From Borreliella americana (GTDB lineage Bacteria; Spirochaetota; Spirochaetia; Borreliales; Borreliaceae): DNA of 64,000 bases. The position numbers and the translations under genes were made by a program. Position 1 is the first letter of the stretch, and each line of letters opens with the position of its first letter. Shown here in pieces: positions 28,591 through 38,653 of this stretch. The stretch covers positions 30,962 to 94,961 of the forward strand of contig NZ_JAJNFB010000003.1 of NCBI RefSeq assembly GCF_021043605.1, in the 5' to 3' direction. The notes under the pieces were generated by a model. It was not told the DNA's origin. It saw only the letters and a program-made list of their open reading frames with translations, and did not search any database.

Positions 28591-30492
28591 ATGAAGCTGA
28601 AAGCTAGGATGTTGCTACTTGTTCTTGTTCTTATAGCATTCTTTATATCAATTTTGTTTTTTATTTTTGGAATGATGATTAATAGTAAATTAGTAGATCA
28701 GCAATTTGATCTTATGATGAATCTTATTGGAAACATTAAAAATTCTTTTAACCTTTATATTTCTTCAATGGAAGAGAAAGTTAGGGTTAGTTCTATGTAT
28801 TTCAACTCTGTTGAAAAGTTTAATGAGGCTAGTAAAATCAAATCCAAAAGATTGAGTTTTATCTCAGATCAATCTGAAATTCTTGTTCAAACCGGCAGCA
28901 ATATGATGGTCACAAACAAAGAAGGTAAAATAGTTTTTACTACGGCTGTTAAGGACAATAGCGATTTTGGCAAATCTATTGGGGATAGAGAATATTTTAC
29001 AAAGCTTAAAGAGTCTCAAAGTATTGTTTACAATTCCTTTGTCATGTTGGCAGATCCTGGGTCTATTGAGGAGTCTTTAGTTAAAGATATCTCCAAGATA
29101 AAAAATAAAAAAGGCCAGATTCCTTATATATTAATAGGTATTCCATTAAGAGATTTTGAAACAGATGACATTTTTGGTTATTTTATGTTTTTTTATTCAA
29201 TGGATTATATACATAGGTCTTTTAGGGGAATTAATTTTGGAATACTTTCTAGCGGTCGTGCGCTAGCTTATGATACTACGGGTAGATTATTGGTTCATCA
29301 TACAGTATTGCCAGGTGACGTTTTGACTGATATTAGTGCTTCTTATTCCAATATTATTAAGAAAACATCTGAGGATTTGTTGCAAAAGAATAAAGAAATT
29401 TCAACTGTATATTATTATGATCCTAATAGCAGTAAGAAATATGTGGGAATTAGTCAAAAGGTGTTATTAAAATTGTCTAACAATAGATTTATTCTTTTAA
29501 TGAGAACTTCAGAGGATGATTTTAATTACATGTCTCGAGCTACAACTATAATCTTAGCAATTAGTTTTGTATTTACATTGTTTATGCTTGCTATTGCAAC
29601 TCTTTATCTTGTGAAAAAGTTAAGCTCTTCTTTGAATAAGATACTTGAATATTCTGAGCGACTTGCTTCTGGTAATTTTACTGCTGATATTAATTTTGGT
29701 AAATGGGATACTGTAGAGCTTTATAGTTTGTACGAAGGTCTTGAGCAATTGAGAACCAATTTTTCTTCAGTTGCAAAAGGAGTCATTGAAAATCTAGATT
29801 ACCTTTATGAAAATGCGATTCAAATAGCAAATGCAAGCCAGAATTTGAGTTCTGGTGCTGTTGAGCAGGCTTCTACTTTAGAGCAAATGACAGCAAATAT
29901 TGAGCAAATATCACAAGGTGTTTCTGAGAATACTGAAAATGCATCTACCACTGAAAAAATTGCTGTTAATACTAATGAAAGGACTAAAGAGGGGCATAAA
30001 TCTGTTGTTAAAGCTATTGAGGCAATGACTGTAATTACTGAAAAAATTGGAATTATTGATGAAATAACAAGACAAACCAATTTACTTGCTTTAAATGCCT
30101 CAATTGAAGCTGCACGAGTTGGAGAAAAAGGTAAGGGGTTTGAAGTTGTGGCTGCTGAGGTTAGAAAGCTTGCAGATCAAAGCAAAGAATCAGCAAAAGA
30201 GATTATTGATATTGCAAACAGAAGCTTAACTGTTGCAAGTCGTGCTGGGGAAAATTTTGAACAAATAGTTCCTGGTATGGAACAAACGGCCAGACTTGTG
30301 AAAAATATTTCTAATGAAAGTTATAAGCAAAGTGTTCAAATAGAGCAGTTTAAGAATGCAATAGAGCAAGTTAGCCAGTTAGTTCAGACCACAGCTTCAA
30401 GTAGTGAAGAACTTTCTGCAATGTCTGAAAAGATGTTAGAGAGCGTAAAAGATTTAAAAGAATCCGTTGATTACTTTAAGATCGAAAAGTAA
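28591..30492 (+). CDS. mcp5: Methyl-accepting chemotaxis protein Mcp5
   Basis: Second chemoreceptor, 633 residues. TM1 is at about 8-31, a Cache-like sensor at about 35-310 ([13 protein letters not shown] near 104-116), TM2 at about 320-344, then HAMP and the signalling domain with tip [20 protein letters not shown] (about 490-509). It lacks the acidic tail of Mcp4. ATG 28591 is preferred over the in-frame GTG 28573, since GAGG lies between them at the right distance. It starts 30 bases after mcp4 and is convergent with mnmA. The cytoplasmic halves look like products of duplication; the sensor parts differ. Confidence 0.94.
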   Translation: MKLKARMLLLVLVLIAFFISILFFIFGMMINSKLVDQQFDLMMNLIGNIKNSFNLYISSMEEKVRVSSMYFNSVEKFNEASKIKSKRLSFISDQSEILVQTGSNMMVTNKEGKIVFTTAVKDNSDFGKSIGDREYFTKLKESQSIVYNSFVMLADPGSIEESLVKDISKIKNKKGQIPYILIGIPLRDFETDDIFGYFMFFYSMDYIHRSFRGINFGILSSGRALAYDTTGRLLVHHTVLPGDVLTDISASYSNIIKKTSEDLLQKNKEISTVYYYDPNSSKKYVGISQKVLLKLSNNRFILLMRTSEDDFNYMSRATTIILAISFVFTLFMLAIATLYLVKKLSSSLNKILEYSERLASGNFTADINFGKWDTVELYSLYEGLEQLRTNFSSVAKGVIENLDYLYENAIQIANASQNLSSGAVEQASTLEQMTANIEQISQGVSENTENASTTEKIAVNTNERTKEGHKSVVKAIEAMTVITEKIGIIDEITRQTNLLALNASIEAARVGEKGKGFEVVAAEVRKLADQSKESAKEIIDIANRSLTVASRAGENFEQIVPGMEQTARLVKNISNESYKQSVQIEQFKNAIEQVSQLVQTTASSSEELSAMSEKMLESVKDLKESVDYFKIEK

Positions 30493-30533
30493 GTTGAAGG
30501 TTTTAAATTTTTTATAACTTTTTGGTAGAATTA

Positions 30534-31601
30534 TTATTCTATGATTTTTAAAATTTTAGCACCTCCCAGGCATTCTGTATTTTTATAAAAAATTGCAAAT
30601 TGTCCTGGAGAGATCCCATGGTTTTTTTTGCTTAAAGAAATTTCCATTAAGTTGTTTGTAATAAGTTTTAATTTGCATGAGTATTTCTTTTCACCATGCC
30701 TTATTTTAATTTTTAAATTTTCAAAGTTTGAAGGTGTGTCGTTTATCCAATGTATTTCGTGAACTAAAAATTTGCGTTTTGCTTGTTTTAAATAATTTTC
30801 GTTATGGGATATGTATATAATATTTTTTTCTAAGTCTTTTTCTATAACGAACCATGGTCCGTTGCTAAGCTTTATTCCCCTTCTTTGTCCAACCGTAAAA
30901 AACCAATATCCGTTGTGAATTCCTATTATTTTTCCTGTTTCTTTTTCAATTATATTTCCTTTTTTCTCTCCAAGATGGTATTTGATAAATTCGTTATATT
31001 TAATTTTTCCTAAAAAGCAAATACCTTGACTATCTTTTCTATCTTTGTTGGGTAAATTTATGCTTTTAGCCATTTGCCTTACTTCGCTTTTAAGTAATGT
31101 GCCCAAGGGGAAGTATAGTCTTGACATTTGTTTTTGAGAGAGATGAGATAAAAAGTAGCTTTGGTCTTTAATTTTATCTTTTGCCTGTTTTAAAAAAAAT
31201 TTATTATCTTTTCTTTGTATTTTAGCGTAATGTCCTGTTACAACCAAATCATATTGACCACTGATTTTCTCAAAAAATATTCCAAACTTTATCCTTTGAT
31301 TACAAAAAATATCTGGACTTGGGGTATTGCCATTTTTAAGTTCTTCAATGGTATAGCTTACTACTTTGTTATAATATTCTTTTTGAAAGTTTATTATTTC
31401 ATATTGTACATTAAATTTGTTGCATATAGCTTCAACATAATTTAAGTCTTCTTGCCAAGGGCAGTTTCCAATATAAGACAGTTCATCTTCAACCCAAATT
31501 TTTAAATAGTAGCATTTTATATTTGAATATCCTTTGTTTATAATTCTATAAAGGGCAACAGAGCTGTCAACTCCTCCAGATAAAAGTACGGCTATTTTCA
31601 T
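30534..31601 (-). CDS. mnmA: tRNA-specific 2-thiouridylase MnmA
   Basis: MnmA adds sulfur to U34 of tRNA-Lys, -Glu and -Gln. The PP-loop LSGGVDSS is at 7-14. The catalytic cysteines are C100 ([12 protein letters not shown]) and C195 (SQGICFLG). The C-terminal part carries the tRNA-binding beta domain with VGQRRGIKL. Length of 355 is normal. ATG 31601; divergent from the mevalonate operon, with 93 bases between them. A 41-base gap separates it from mcp5, with no clear terminator. Confidence 0.95.
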   Translation of the reverse strand: MKIAVLLSGGVDSSVALYRIINKGYSNIKCYYLKIWVEDELSYIGNCPWQEDLNYVEAICNKFNVQYEIINFQKEYYNKVVSYTIEELKNGNTPSPDIFCNQRIKFGIFFEKISGQYDLVVTGHYAKIQRKDNKFFLKQAKDKIKDQSYFLSHLSQKQMSRLYFPLGTLLKSEVRQMAKSINLPNKDRKDSQGICFLGKIKYNEFIKYHLGEKKGNIIEKETGKIIGIHNGYWFFTVGQRRGIKLSNGPWFVIEKDLEKNIIYISHNENYLKQAKRKFLVHEIHWINDTPSNFENLKIKIRHGEKKYSCKLKLITNNLMEISLSKKNHGISPGQFAIFYKNTECLGGAKILKIIE

Positions 31602-31635
31602 AAACTTCCATTTTTAGGTTTTATTATATAAGATT

Positions 31636-31664
31636 TTGCTAATTTTTGTAAATTGTAATATAAT
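31636..31664 (+). promoter_or_regulatory. Candidate promoter of the mevalonate operon
   Basis: TTGCTA (31636-31641) and a perfect TATAAT (31659-31664) are spaced by 17 bases, about 31 bases before the HMG-CoA synthase ATG. No other good promoter is visible before the following five overlapping genes. Confidence 0.55.
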
Positions 31665-31694
31665 ATTTATGTCCATTAATTCATTGAGGCATAT

Positions 31695-32918
31695 ATGAAA
31701 ATAGGTATTAGTGATATTAGAATTTTTCTACCTTTAAATTATTTAGATTTTTCTGTTCTTTTGAAAAATCCTTTATATTCTTCTAATGAAGTTTTTTTAA
31801 AAAAAATCAATAGAGCAATAGATGCAACTTTGCAAAAAGGTTTTAGGTTTACCAGTCCTAATGAGGATAGTGTAACTATGGCAAGTTCTGCTGTTAAGCT
31901 TATTTTTGACAACAATAATCTTGATTTAAACAAGATTAGAATGCTTTTAGGTGGAACTGAGACAGGAGTTGATCATTCAAAGGCCATTTCTTCTTATGTT
32001 TTTGGAGCTTTAAAGCAGTCTGGTATTTGTCTAGGAAATAATTTTCTAACTTTTCAGATTCAGCATGCATGCGCCGGTGCTGCTATGTCTTTGCACACTG
32101 TGGCAAGCGTTTTAAGCCATTCTAATAATTCTGAATATGGGATAGTTTTTTCTTCAGATATTGCGCATTATAGCAATCTTACTACGGCTGAGATTACTCA
32201 AGGAGCTGGTGCAACTGCGATTTTGATTGAAAAAAATCCCAAACTACTTTCAATCAATTTATCTGAATTTGGGGTTTATACCGATGATGTTGACGATTTT
32301 TTTAGGCCTTTTGGAAGCGTTGAAGCTAAGGTGCGAGGTCAATATTCAGTTGAATGCTATAATAATGCAAACGAACATGCTTTAAGGGATTTCGCTTTTA
32401 AAAAGCAACTTAGCATGAAAGATTTATTTTCTAATTATAGGTTTGTTTTGCATGTTCCTTTTGCTAAAATGCCAATAGACTCAATGCATTATATTTTGAA
32501 AAAATATTATAGCGATGATGAATCTGTTAGAAATGCTTATTTAGAATCAATAAATTTTTACGATGGAGTTGAAGCTGCTATAGAAGTGGGGAATTTGTAT
32601 ACAGGTTCAATTTTTCTATCTTTAGCATTTTATTTAAAAAGAGTATTTTCTAAAAAAGATATTACAGGGGAAAAGATATTGTTTTGTTCTTATGGATCTG
32701 GCAATATTATGATTATTTATGAACTTACCATTGAAAAGAGCGCTTTTGATGTTATTAAATTGTGGGATCTTGATGGGCTTATAAAAAATAGAAATAATGC
32801 AAATTTTGAAGAATATAAAGATTTTTTTCAAAATAAAATAGTTCCTGGTGAATCCAGAGGATTTTATTTAAAAGAACTAAGGAATGATGGATACCGAGTT
32901 TATGGGTATCGAGCCTAA
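31695..32918 (+). CDS. mvaS: Hydroxymethylglutaryl-CoA synthase
   Basis: Condenses acetyl-CoA with acetoacetyl-CoA to HMG-CoA, the first committed step toward mevalonate. The thiolase-fold product has the catalytic Glu in GGTETGVD (E89), nucleophile C126 in HACAGAA, and a catalytic His in LHVPFAKM (about 253). 407 residues. GAGG lies before ATG 31695. It is the first of six pathway genes packed with overlaps. No acetoacetyl-CoA thiolase is in the window. Confidence 0.93.
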   Translation: MKIGISDIRIFLPLNYLDFSVLLKNPLYSSNEVFLKKINRAIDATLQKGFRFTSPNEDSVTMASSAVKLIFDNNNLDLNKIRMLLGGTETGVDHSKAISSYVFGALKQSGICLGNNFLTFQIQHACAGAAMSLHTVASVLSHSNNSEYGIVFSSDIAHYSNLTTAEITQGAGATAILIEKNPKLLSINLSEFGVYTDDVDDFFRPFGSVEAKVRGQYSVECYNNANEHALRDFAFKKQLSMKDLFSNYRFVLHVPFAKMPIDSMHYILKKYYSDDESVRNAYLESINFYDGVEAAIEVGNLYTGSIFLSLAFYLKRVFSKKDITGEKILFCSYGSGNIMIIYELTIEKSAFDVIKLWDLDGLIKNRNNANFEEYKDFFQNKIVPGESRGFYLKELRNDGYRVYGYRA

Positions 32919-33966
32919 TATATTAGAAAATAAAAAAAGGCATATTGAGATTTGTTTAAATAAAAACGATGTTAAAAGTAGCTGCAATTTCTTAAAGTTT
33001 ATTAAGTTAAAACACAATGCTCTTAGCGATTTTAATTTTTCCGAGATAAACATAAAAGAAGAGATATTTGGATACAATATTAGTATGCCTGTTTTTATTT
33101 CTTCCATGACAGGGGGCAGTAAAGAAGGGAATAATTTTAATAAATCTTTAGTTAGAATTGCAAATTATTTAAAAATTCCTATGGGCTTAGGTTCTTTTAA
33201 GCTTTTGTTTAAGTATCCCGAGTGTATAAAAGATTTTGCTCTTAAAAGGTATGCTCATAATATTCCCTTGTTTGCCAATGTTGGCGCTGTTCAGATTGTT
33301 GAGTTTGGTATTTTTAAAATAGCTGAAATGATCAAAAGATTAGAAGTTGATGCAATTATTGTTCATCTTAATGCAGGACAAGAATTGATGAAGATTGATG
33401 GAGATAGAAATTTTAAAGGAATAAGAGAGTCAATAGCCAAATTGTCTGACTTTTTAAGTGTTCCATTAATTGTCAAAGAGACGGGTTTTGGAATTTCACC
33501 GAAAGATGTTAAGGAATTATTTAGTCTTGGCGTTTCTTATATTGATCTTGCGGGAAGTGGTGGAACTAATTGGGTTTTAGTAGAAGGCATGAAGGATAAT
33601 AATCTAAACATTGCATCTTGTTTTTCTGATTGGGGCATTCCTTCTATTTTTACTTTACTTGGTGTTGATGATTCTTTAAAGGCTAATATTTTTGCATCTG
33701 GTGGATATGAGACGGGTATGGATATTGCCAAAGGTATTGCTCTTGGGGCTAGACTTATAGGTGTTGCAGCAGTTGTTCTTAGGGCTTTTTATGATTCAGG
33801 AGAAGATGCTGTATTTAATCTTTTTTCTGATTATGAACATGTTTTAAAAATGTCTATGTTTTTAAGTGGAAGCAAAAGTTTATCAGAACTTAGAAATAAT
33901 AAGTATTTTTTGAGTAGTTATTTGCTTGATGAATTTGGAGTCTTTAAGCAGTTTTATGGAACTTAG
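32902..33966 (+). CDS. fni: Isopentenyl-diphosphate isomerase, type 2
   Basis: FMN-dependent isomerase making dimethylallyl diphosphate from IPP. Visible are the FMN-site SSMTGGS (about 69-75), LNAGQEL (about 155-161), KETGFGIS (about 193-200), [11 protein letters not shown] (about 215-225) and the C-terminal ASGGYETG (about 271-278). The start is ambiguous. ATG 32884 and 32887 sit on top of AAGGA, while ATG 32902 is 18 bases beyond it. I chose 32902 because it gives the usual short N-terminus before NKKRHI. It overlaps mvaS by 17 bases. Confidence 0.9.
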   Translation: MGIEPNILENKKRHIEICLNKNDVKSSCNFLKFIKLKHNALSDFNFSEINIKEEIFGYNISMPVFISSMTGGSKEGNNFNKSLVRIANYLKIPMGLGSFKLLFKYPECIKDFALKRYAHNIPLFANVGAVQIVEFGIFKIAEMIKRLEVDAIIVHLNAGQELMKIDGDRNFKGIRESIAKLSDFLSVPLIVKETGFGISPKDVKELFSLGVSYIDLAGSGGTNWVLVEGMKDNNLNIASCFSDWGIPSIFTLLGVDDSLKANIFASGGYETGMDIAKGIALGARLIGVAAVVLRAFYDSGEDAVFNLFSDYEHVLKMSMFLSGSKSLSELRNNKYFLSSYLLDEFGVFKQFYGT

Positions 33967-35224
33967 TAAAAATTTTAGACATAAAAGTGTTTTAGAAAAA
34001 AGGAAAGAGATAAAAAGTTTTTTGGAATTATCCTTTAAAGATTTTTTTTATAATAATGCCAATGAAGATTTTCTTTTCAATATGATAGAAAATTATATTG
34101 GATATTTATCTTTTCCTATTGGAATTGTAAAAAATTTGAAAATAAATGGCAAATACTATTCTTTGCCAATTGCAACAGAAGAATCTTCTGTTGTTGCTGC
34201 CCTAAATTTTGCAGCAAAGATTTTTGAAAATGCTGATTTAAGGTATTCTTTGGGTGAAGTATTGGGAATTTCTCAAATTTATATAAAATCGGAGAAAGAT
34301 TTAAGTAAAATTTTTGTTGACCTTGATGATAGAATTAAGACTTGGATTGAACCTCTTTTAACCAATATGAATCAAAGGGGGGGGGGATTTAGAAGGTTGT
34401 CAACTAGGCACATTAAAGAGCTTGGTATTCAAAAATTAAATATTTATGTGGATACTTGTGATGCTATGGGTGCTAATTTGTTAAATTCAATTGCAGAGCG
34501 TGTAGCCGAATTGATTTTTTTAGAATTCGGATATGAATGTGTTTTAAAAGTTTTAAGCAATGATATTAGTGAATTTACAACCAAAGCTCGCTTTGTTTTA
34601 GATTTAAATCATCTTTTACCGGGCAAAGAGGATTCTTGGAATTTGGCTAAAAAAATTGAACTTATTTCTAGTATAGGTTTTTACGAAGAGGAGCGAGCTG
34701 TTACTAACAACAAAGGCATTATGAATGGAATTACAGGGGTGTGTCTTGCAACTTTTAATGACACAAGAGCTATTGAGGCCTCTGTCCATAGATTTGCTTC
34801 AAAGAGCGGCAAATATCTTCCCCTTAGTAAATTTTATGTGACTGACAATGCTTTAGTTGGAGAAATTGAAATTCCTTTGCAAGTTGGAATTAAGGGTGGA
34901 GTTATGTCTTTTAGTGAAGCGTCGCTTTTAAGTTTTAGAATTATGAATGTAAATAGCAAGAGTGAATTTATTGGTATTCTTTCTTGTGTTGGACTTGCTA
35001 GTAATTTTGCAGCATTAAAGGCTCTTGCATTTAATGGGATTCAAAAGGGCCACATGAGATTACATGTTAATAAAATACTCCATCTTTTAAAGACAAAATA
35101 TAATATTTCTGATTTCGAGAAAGATAAATTATTATTGGAAATGGAAAGAATGAATGTTTATTCTTTTAATTTTGCTTTTAAAATTTTGAATAAAATAAGG
35201 TTAAAGAATGAAAATAAGGTGTAA
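33956..35224 (+). CDS. mvaA: Hydroxymethylglutaryl-CoA reductase, class II
   Basis: Reduces HMG-CoA to mevalonate. It is the short bacterial class II form with no membrane region. Motifs from the chosen start: [11 protein letters not shown] (catalytic Glu, about 69-79), the glycine-rich QRGGGFRRL (about 140-148), DAMGANLLN (about 163-171), and [16 protein letters not shown] (cofactor side, about 254-269). ATG 33956 fits the family N-terminus; TTG 33926 and ATG 33929 are upstream alternatives. A run of ten G bases (34377-34386) lies within QRGGG. It overlaps fni and mvaD. Confidence 0.92.
   Translation: MELSKNFRHKSVLEKRKEIKSFLELSFKDFFYNNANEDFLFNMIENYIGYLSFPIGIVKNLKINGKYYSLPIATEESSVVAALNFAAKIFENADLRYSLGEVLGISQIYIKSEKDLSKIFVDLDDRIKTWIEPLLTNMNQRGGGFRRLSTRHIKELGIQKLNIYVDTCDAMGANLLNSIAERVAELIFLEFGYECVLKVLSNDISEFTTKARFVLDLNHLLPGKEDSWNLAKKIELISSIGFYEEERAVTNNKGIMNGITGVCLATFNDTRAIEASVHRFASKSGKYLPLSKFYVTDNALVGEIEIPLQVGIKGGVMSFSEASLLSFRIMNVNSKSEFIGILSCVGLASNFAALKALAFNGIQKGHMRLHVNKILHLLKTKYNISDFEKDKLLLEMERMNVYSFNFAFKILNKIRLKNENKV
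34377..34386 (+). repeat. Ten-G homopolymer inside mvaA
   Basis: Ten consecutive G bases encode part of Arg-Gly-Gly-Gly in the HMG-CoA reductase frame. It is the longest G run I noticed in this AT-rich window and a classic slippage substrate. Confidence 0.9.
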
Positions 35225-36146
35225 AGTTCATGCAAGTTTGGCTTTAATTAAATATTGGGGCAAGAAGGATATTTTTTTAAACATTCCAGCGACTTCTAGT
35301 CTTGCTGTTAGTGTTGGTAAGTTTTATTCAATAAGCGAACTGGAACTTTCAAGTCGAGATGAAATAATTTTAAATTCAAAGCCAGTTATATTAAAAAATA
35401 GAGAAAAGGTGTTTTTTGATTATGCAAGAAAAATTCTTAATGAACCAAATGTTAGATTTAAAATTGAAAGTAAAAACAATTTTCCAACAGCAGCAGGCCT
35501 TGCAAGTTCAAGTTCAGGTTTTGCTTCTATTGCTGCTTGTATTTTGAAATATTTTAATAAATATTCTTGTAATAGCGCATCTAACCTTGCAAGAGTAGGA
35601 TCAGCTTCTGCGGCAAGGGCTATTTACGGGGGGTTTTCTATTTTAAAAGAGGGTTCAAAAGAATCTTTTCAATTAAGAGATCAATCTTATTTTAATGATT
35701 TGCGAATAATATTTGCCATAATCGATAGTAATGAAAAAGAATTGTCTTCAAGAGCTGCAATGAATATTTGCAAACGACATGAATTTTATTATGATGCTTG
35801 GATTACTTCTAGTAAAAAGATTTTTAAAGATGCTTTATATTTTTTTTTAAAAAAAGATTTTATACATTTTGGAGCAAACGTTGTAAAAAGTTATCAGAAT
35901 ATGTTTGCCTTAATGTTTGCATCTTCTATTTTTTATTTTAAAAATAGTACAATAGATTTAATTAGGTATGCCGCTGATTTGAGAAATGAGGGGATTTTTG
36001 TATTTGAGACAATGGATGCGGGCCCCCAAGTAAAGTTTCTTTGTTTGGAGGAAAATTTAAATACTATTTTAAAAAGACTTAAGCAAAATTTTACTGACAT
36101 TGATTTTATTGTTTCAAAGGTTGGGCGTGACTTAGAATGGATTTGA
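35208..36146 (+). CDS. mvaD: Diphosphomevalonate decarboxylase
   Basis: Converts mevalonate 5-diphosphate to isopentenyl diphosphate with ATP. It is a GHMP-fold enzyme of 312 residues. The N-terminus keeps the family block LIKYWGKKD (about 13-21). The phosphate loop PTAAGLASSSSGFA is at about 92-105, and the C-terminus has ETMDAGPQVKFL with the catalytic Asp (about 267-278). AAGG lies before ATG 35208; the start overlaps mvaA by 17 bases. Confidence 0.93.
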   Translation: MKIRCKVHASLALIKYWGKKDIFLNIPATSSLAVSVGKFYSISELELSSRDEIILNSKPVILKNREKVFFDYARKILNEPNVRFKIESKNNFPTAAGLASSSSGFASIAACILKYFNKYSCNSASNLARVGSASAARAIYGGFSILKEGSKESFQLRDQSYFNDLRIIFAIIDSNEKELSSRAAMNICKRHEFYYDAWITSSKKIFKDALYFFLKKDFIHFGANVVKSYQNMFALMFASSIFYFKNSTIDLIRYAADLRNEGIFVFETMDAGPQVKFLCLEENLNTILKRLKQNFTDIDFIVSKVGRDLEWI

Positions 36147-37090
36147 TTAGGTTTTCTGTACCCGGAAATTTACTTTTAATGGGGGAGTATACTATTTTAG
36201 AGGAAAAGGGATTGGGGTTGGCAATTGCTATCAACAAGAGAGCATTTTTTTCTTTTAAAAAGAGCCATTCTTGGCGCTTTTTAAGCAAAAAGAAAGAGAT
36301 AGACGATTTTTCTTTAATAGAAAATAGGAACGATTTTGTTTTTAAAATGTTTGTCTACTTGAGTCAAAATTGTTTTTTAAATCTAGAGAACTTTGCATAT
36401 GATGTATATATTGATACGAGTAATTTTTTCTTTAATGATGGAACTAAAAAGGGATTTGGCTCAAGCGCTGTTGTTGCTATTGGCATAGCGTGTGGGCTTT
36501 TTTTAATTTATAACGATACTAATGTTATTGATAAGGATAAAATTTTTAAATATTGTTTGGAAGCTTACAGACATTCTCAGGGAGGGATAGGTAGTGGATA
36601 TGATATTGTTACTAGTATTTTTGGGGGTGTTATTGAGTTTGAAGGCGGTTTTAATCCTAAATCCAGACAGCTAAAAGCTTTAGAGTTTAATGATTTTTAT
36701 TTGATGCAGGGCTTGCAAGCAATTAAAACCACTGAGTCTATTTTTAAGTACAATAAACACAGAGATTCTATTTTAGATTTTATATTGAAATGTAATTTAA
36801 AGATGAAAAAGCTTGTTTTAAATGTTAGCAATTCTAAATCCGAATTAATTACTAGTTTAAGAAGGGCTAAAGAATTAGGATTGGCAATTGGGGAAGTAAT
36901 AGGAGTTTCTGCGGCTTTGCCCGCAAGTTTTGATCACCTTGTAAATCAATGTGATTTGATTAAAGCTTTGGGAGCTGGAAATGAAACTTTTTTAGTTTAC
37001 AGACCCAATATTAAAGCTTTTGATTTGTCAAAAATTGTTCCAATTGTTTTAGAGCATGAAGGTATTAAGTTTGAAAGCGATAAATTCTAA
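36137..37090 (+). CDS. mvaK2: Phosphomevalonate kinase
   Basis: GHMP kinase adding the second phosphate to mevalonate. Motif 1 SVPGNLLLMGEYTILE (about 7-22) and phosphate loop KGFGSSAVVAIGIACG (about 99-114) are clear. GIGSGYDIVTSIFGG (about 151-165) is typical of phosphomevalonate kinases, and the C-terminal glycine loop is KALGAGNETFLV. 317 residues. It overlaps mvaD by 10 bases and mvaK1 by 20. Confidence 0.9.
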   Translation: MDLIRFSVPGNLLLMGEYTILEEKGLGLAIAINKRAFFSFKKSHSWRFLSKKKEIDDFSLIENRNDFVFKMFVYLSQNCFLNLENFAYDVYIDTSNFFFNDGTKKGFGSSAVVAIGIACGLFLIYNDTNVIDKDKIFKYCLEAYRHSQGGIGSGYDIVTSIFGGVIEFEGGFNPKSRQLKALEFNDFYLMQGLQAIKTTESIFKYNKHRDSILDFILKCNLKMKKLVLNVSNSKSELITSLRRAKELGLAIGEVIGVSAALPASFDHLVNQCDLIKALGAGNETFLVYRPNIKAFDLSKIVPIVLEHEGIKFESDKF

Positions 37091-37976
37091 GATAAGAAAG
37101 CCTGCTAAAATATTGTTCTTAGGCGAACATAGCGCTGTTTACGGGTTCCCAGTTATTGGAGCTACAGTTCCAATTTATATGGATCTGGTTTATAGTGTTT
37201 CTAAAAATTGGAAATATTTGGGAAAACCTAGCACAAGATTAAATAGCCTTATAAATTTTATTGTTTCAAATTATAGCAAAGTTAATCCGATTGAGTTTGC
37301 TATAATTTCTGAAATTCCTATTGGAGTCGGACTTGGTTCTTCTGCCAGTCTTAGTTTATGCTTTGCAGAATATATTACAAGTCATTTTGAATATAAGAAT
37401 TGTAATAAAATTGTGTTGGCAAATCAAATTGAAAACATTTTTCATGGCAAATCTTCTGGAATGGATATTAGACTAATTGATCTTGGTGGAACTTTTTATT
37501 TAGAGAAACAAGAAGATGTTTTACATCCAAAAAAAATAAAAGATTCTGGTTTTTATTTTTTAATAGGAGCGATAAAAAGAGATTTAACAACTAAAGAAAT
37601 AGTTGTTAAATTAAAAAAACGTCTATTATCCAATGCCGATTTATTTGTTTTTATTGAAAAGCTTGGTTTTACTGTAAGCAAATCTTATGTTTCTTTTCAG
37701 AATAAAGATGTGTATTCTTTAGCTAATGAAATGAATGTTGCACAATATTGTTTAAAGCGTTTGGGGTTGTCTAATGATACTCTTGATTGGCTCATAAGTA
37801 GGGGGATCAAATTGGGAGCTCTTTCTGGAAAGTTAAGTGGCGCTGGTAAAGGAGGAGCGTTTATTTTTCTTTTTGAAAGTCTAAAAAAAGCTAATACAGT
37901 GCAAAAAGAATTAAATAACATGCTTAAGAATTCTAAAATAAAATTACTTTTAGAACTAAAGGTAATTGAAGCTTAA
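37071..37976 (+). CDS. mvaK1: Mevalonate kinase
   Basis: GHMP kinase that phosphorylates mevalonate. Motif 1 KILFLGEHSAVYGFP (about 13-27), phosphate loop IPIGVGLGSSASLS (about 85-98), SSGMDIR (about 132-138) and motif 3 GKLSGAGKGGAFIF are present. TTG 37071 is chosen because AAGG at 37059-37062 is eight bases away; ATG 37056 is in frame but has no site. The upstream pathway genes run together with it, and a tRNA gene on the other strand follows. Confidence 0.92.
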   Translation: MKAINSKIRKPAKILFLGEHSAVYGFPVIGATVPIYMDLVYSVSKNWKYLGKPSTRLNSLINFIVSNYSKVNPIEFAIISEIPIGVGLGSSASLSLCFAEYITSHFEYKNCNKIVLANQIENIFHGKSSGMDIRLIDLGGTFYLEKQEDVLHPKKIKDSGFYFLIGAIKRDLTTKEIVVKLKKRLLSNADLFVFIEKLGFTVSKSYVSFQNKDVYSLANEMNVAQYCLKRLGLSNDTLDWLISRGIKLGALSGKLSGAGKGGAFIFLFESLKKANTVQKELNNMLKNSKIKLLLELKVIEA

Positions 37977-37984
37977 ATTATTTT

Positions 37985-38058
37985 TGGGCCCAGAGAGATT
38001 CGAACTCCCGACATCCTGCTTGTAAGGCAGGCGCTCTGACCAACTGAGCTATGAGCCC
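37985..38058 (-). tRNA. tRNA-Val (anticodon UAC)
   Basis: A 74-base cloverleaf on the minus strand. The seven-pair acceptor stem is GGGCTCA with TGGGCCC. The anticodon stem CCTGC/GCAGG encloses CTTACAA, giving anticodon UAC, and the T loop is TTCGAAT. The discriminator is A. CCA is not encoded; the next minus-strand bases are AAA. Confidence 0.95.
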
Positions 38059-38101
38059 TTTTACTGCTAATAAGTAGTATACAGCATAAGCTTTAATGGT
38101 G

Positions 38102-38569
38102 TCAATTCTTATATGTTCTTTTTCCAAAAAGAACTACAAATATATTTATATTGTCAGGCGTTTTTAATCTATAGCCACCCATTTTATTTGTATCTGTATT
38201 AATAAGAGCTTCTTTGTGGCTTGGACTATTAAGCCATGCATTAACTACTCTGTTAAGTTCAATTCCTGATGCCAGTATTTCTCTTGTTAAAGTAAAGGAT
38301 TGGTCGTATTTATGTATTCTTTGCATTGGGGTTGTGCCAAAAAGGGTATGAGTTAGCGTTCTATTTTCACCCAGTTTAATAGCATATTCTTTTGCAACTT
38401 TTTCAAGGGTATCATCTATTTCTAAATGGTTTAGATTTAAAGTTTTTCTCAATTCAGCAATTTCTGTATATAAAATTTTTATATCTTCTTTTGTATCTAT
38501 TGGGTGAATTGTATTTAAATTGCATGCTTGAGATAAAAGCAGTGTAAAAATTATAATCAATTTTTTCAT
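38102..38569 (-). CDS. CAP/SCP-domain lipoprotein
   Basis: The signal peptide ends in a lipobox (LLSQAC, Cys16), so the protein is lipidated. The rest is a YkwD-like CAP domain: an N-terminal helix pair (DDTLEKVAKEYAIKL), a THTLF motif with His, REILASG in the place of ENIA-G, and NAWLNSPSHKEALI with the conserved Ser-His (about 117-130). CAP proteins are extracytoplasmic and of varied function. ATG 38569 is divergent from napA, with 84 bases between the two starts. Confidence 0.88.
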   Translation of the reverse strand: MKKLIIIFTLLLSQACNLNTIHPIDTKEDIKILYTEIAELRKTLNLNHLEIDDTLEKVAKEYAIKLGENRTLTHTLFGTTPMQRIHKYDQSFTLTREILASGIELNRVVNAWLNSPSHKEALINTDTNKMGGYRLKTPDNINIFVVLFGKRTYKN

Positions 38570-38587
38570 TAAATATCCTTTTTGCTT

Positions 38588-38609
38588 ATTATGGTATTAA
38601 AACCATAAT
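38588..38609. promoter_or_regulatory. Inverted repeat between the CAP lipoprotein and napA
   Basis: ATTATGGT (38588-38595) and ACCATAAT (38602-38609) form a perfect eight-base inverted repeat with a six-base centre, in the shared divergent promoter region. Operator or hairpin. Confidence 0.45.
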
Positions 38610-38625
38610 TATATCTCATTATGTA

Positions 38626-38640
38626 TTATAATAATTATAT
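38626..38640. promoter_or_regulatory. Per-box-like 7-1-7 palindrome before napA
   Basis: TTATAAT-A-ATTATAT matches the PerR/Fur-family 7-1-7 box (TTATAAT-N-ATTATAA) at all but the last base. It lies just upstream of the napA ribosome site. The AT-rich context raises the chance of a coincidental match. Confidence 0.45.
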
Positions 38641-38653
38641 AAAGGAGATACCT

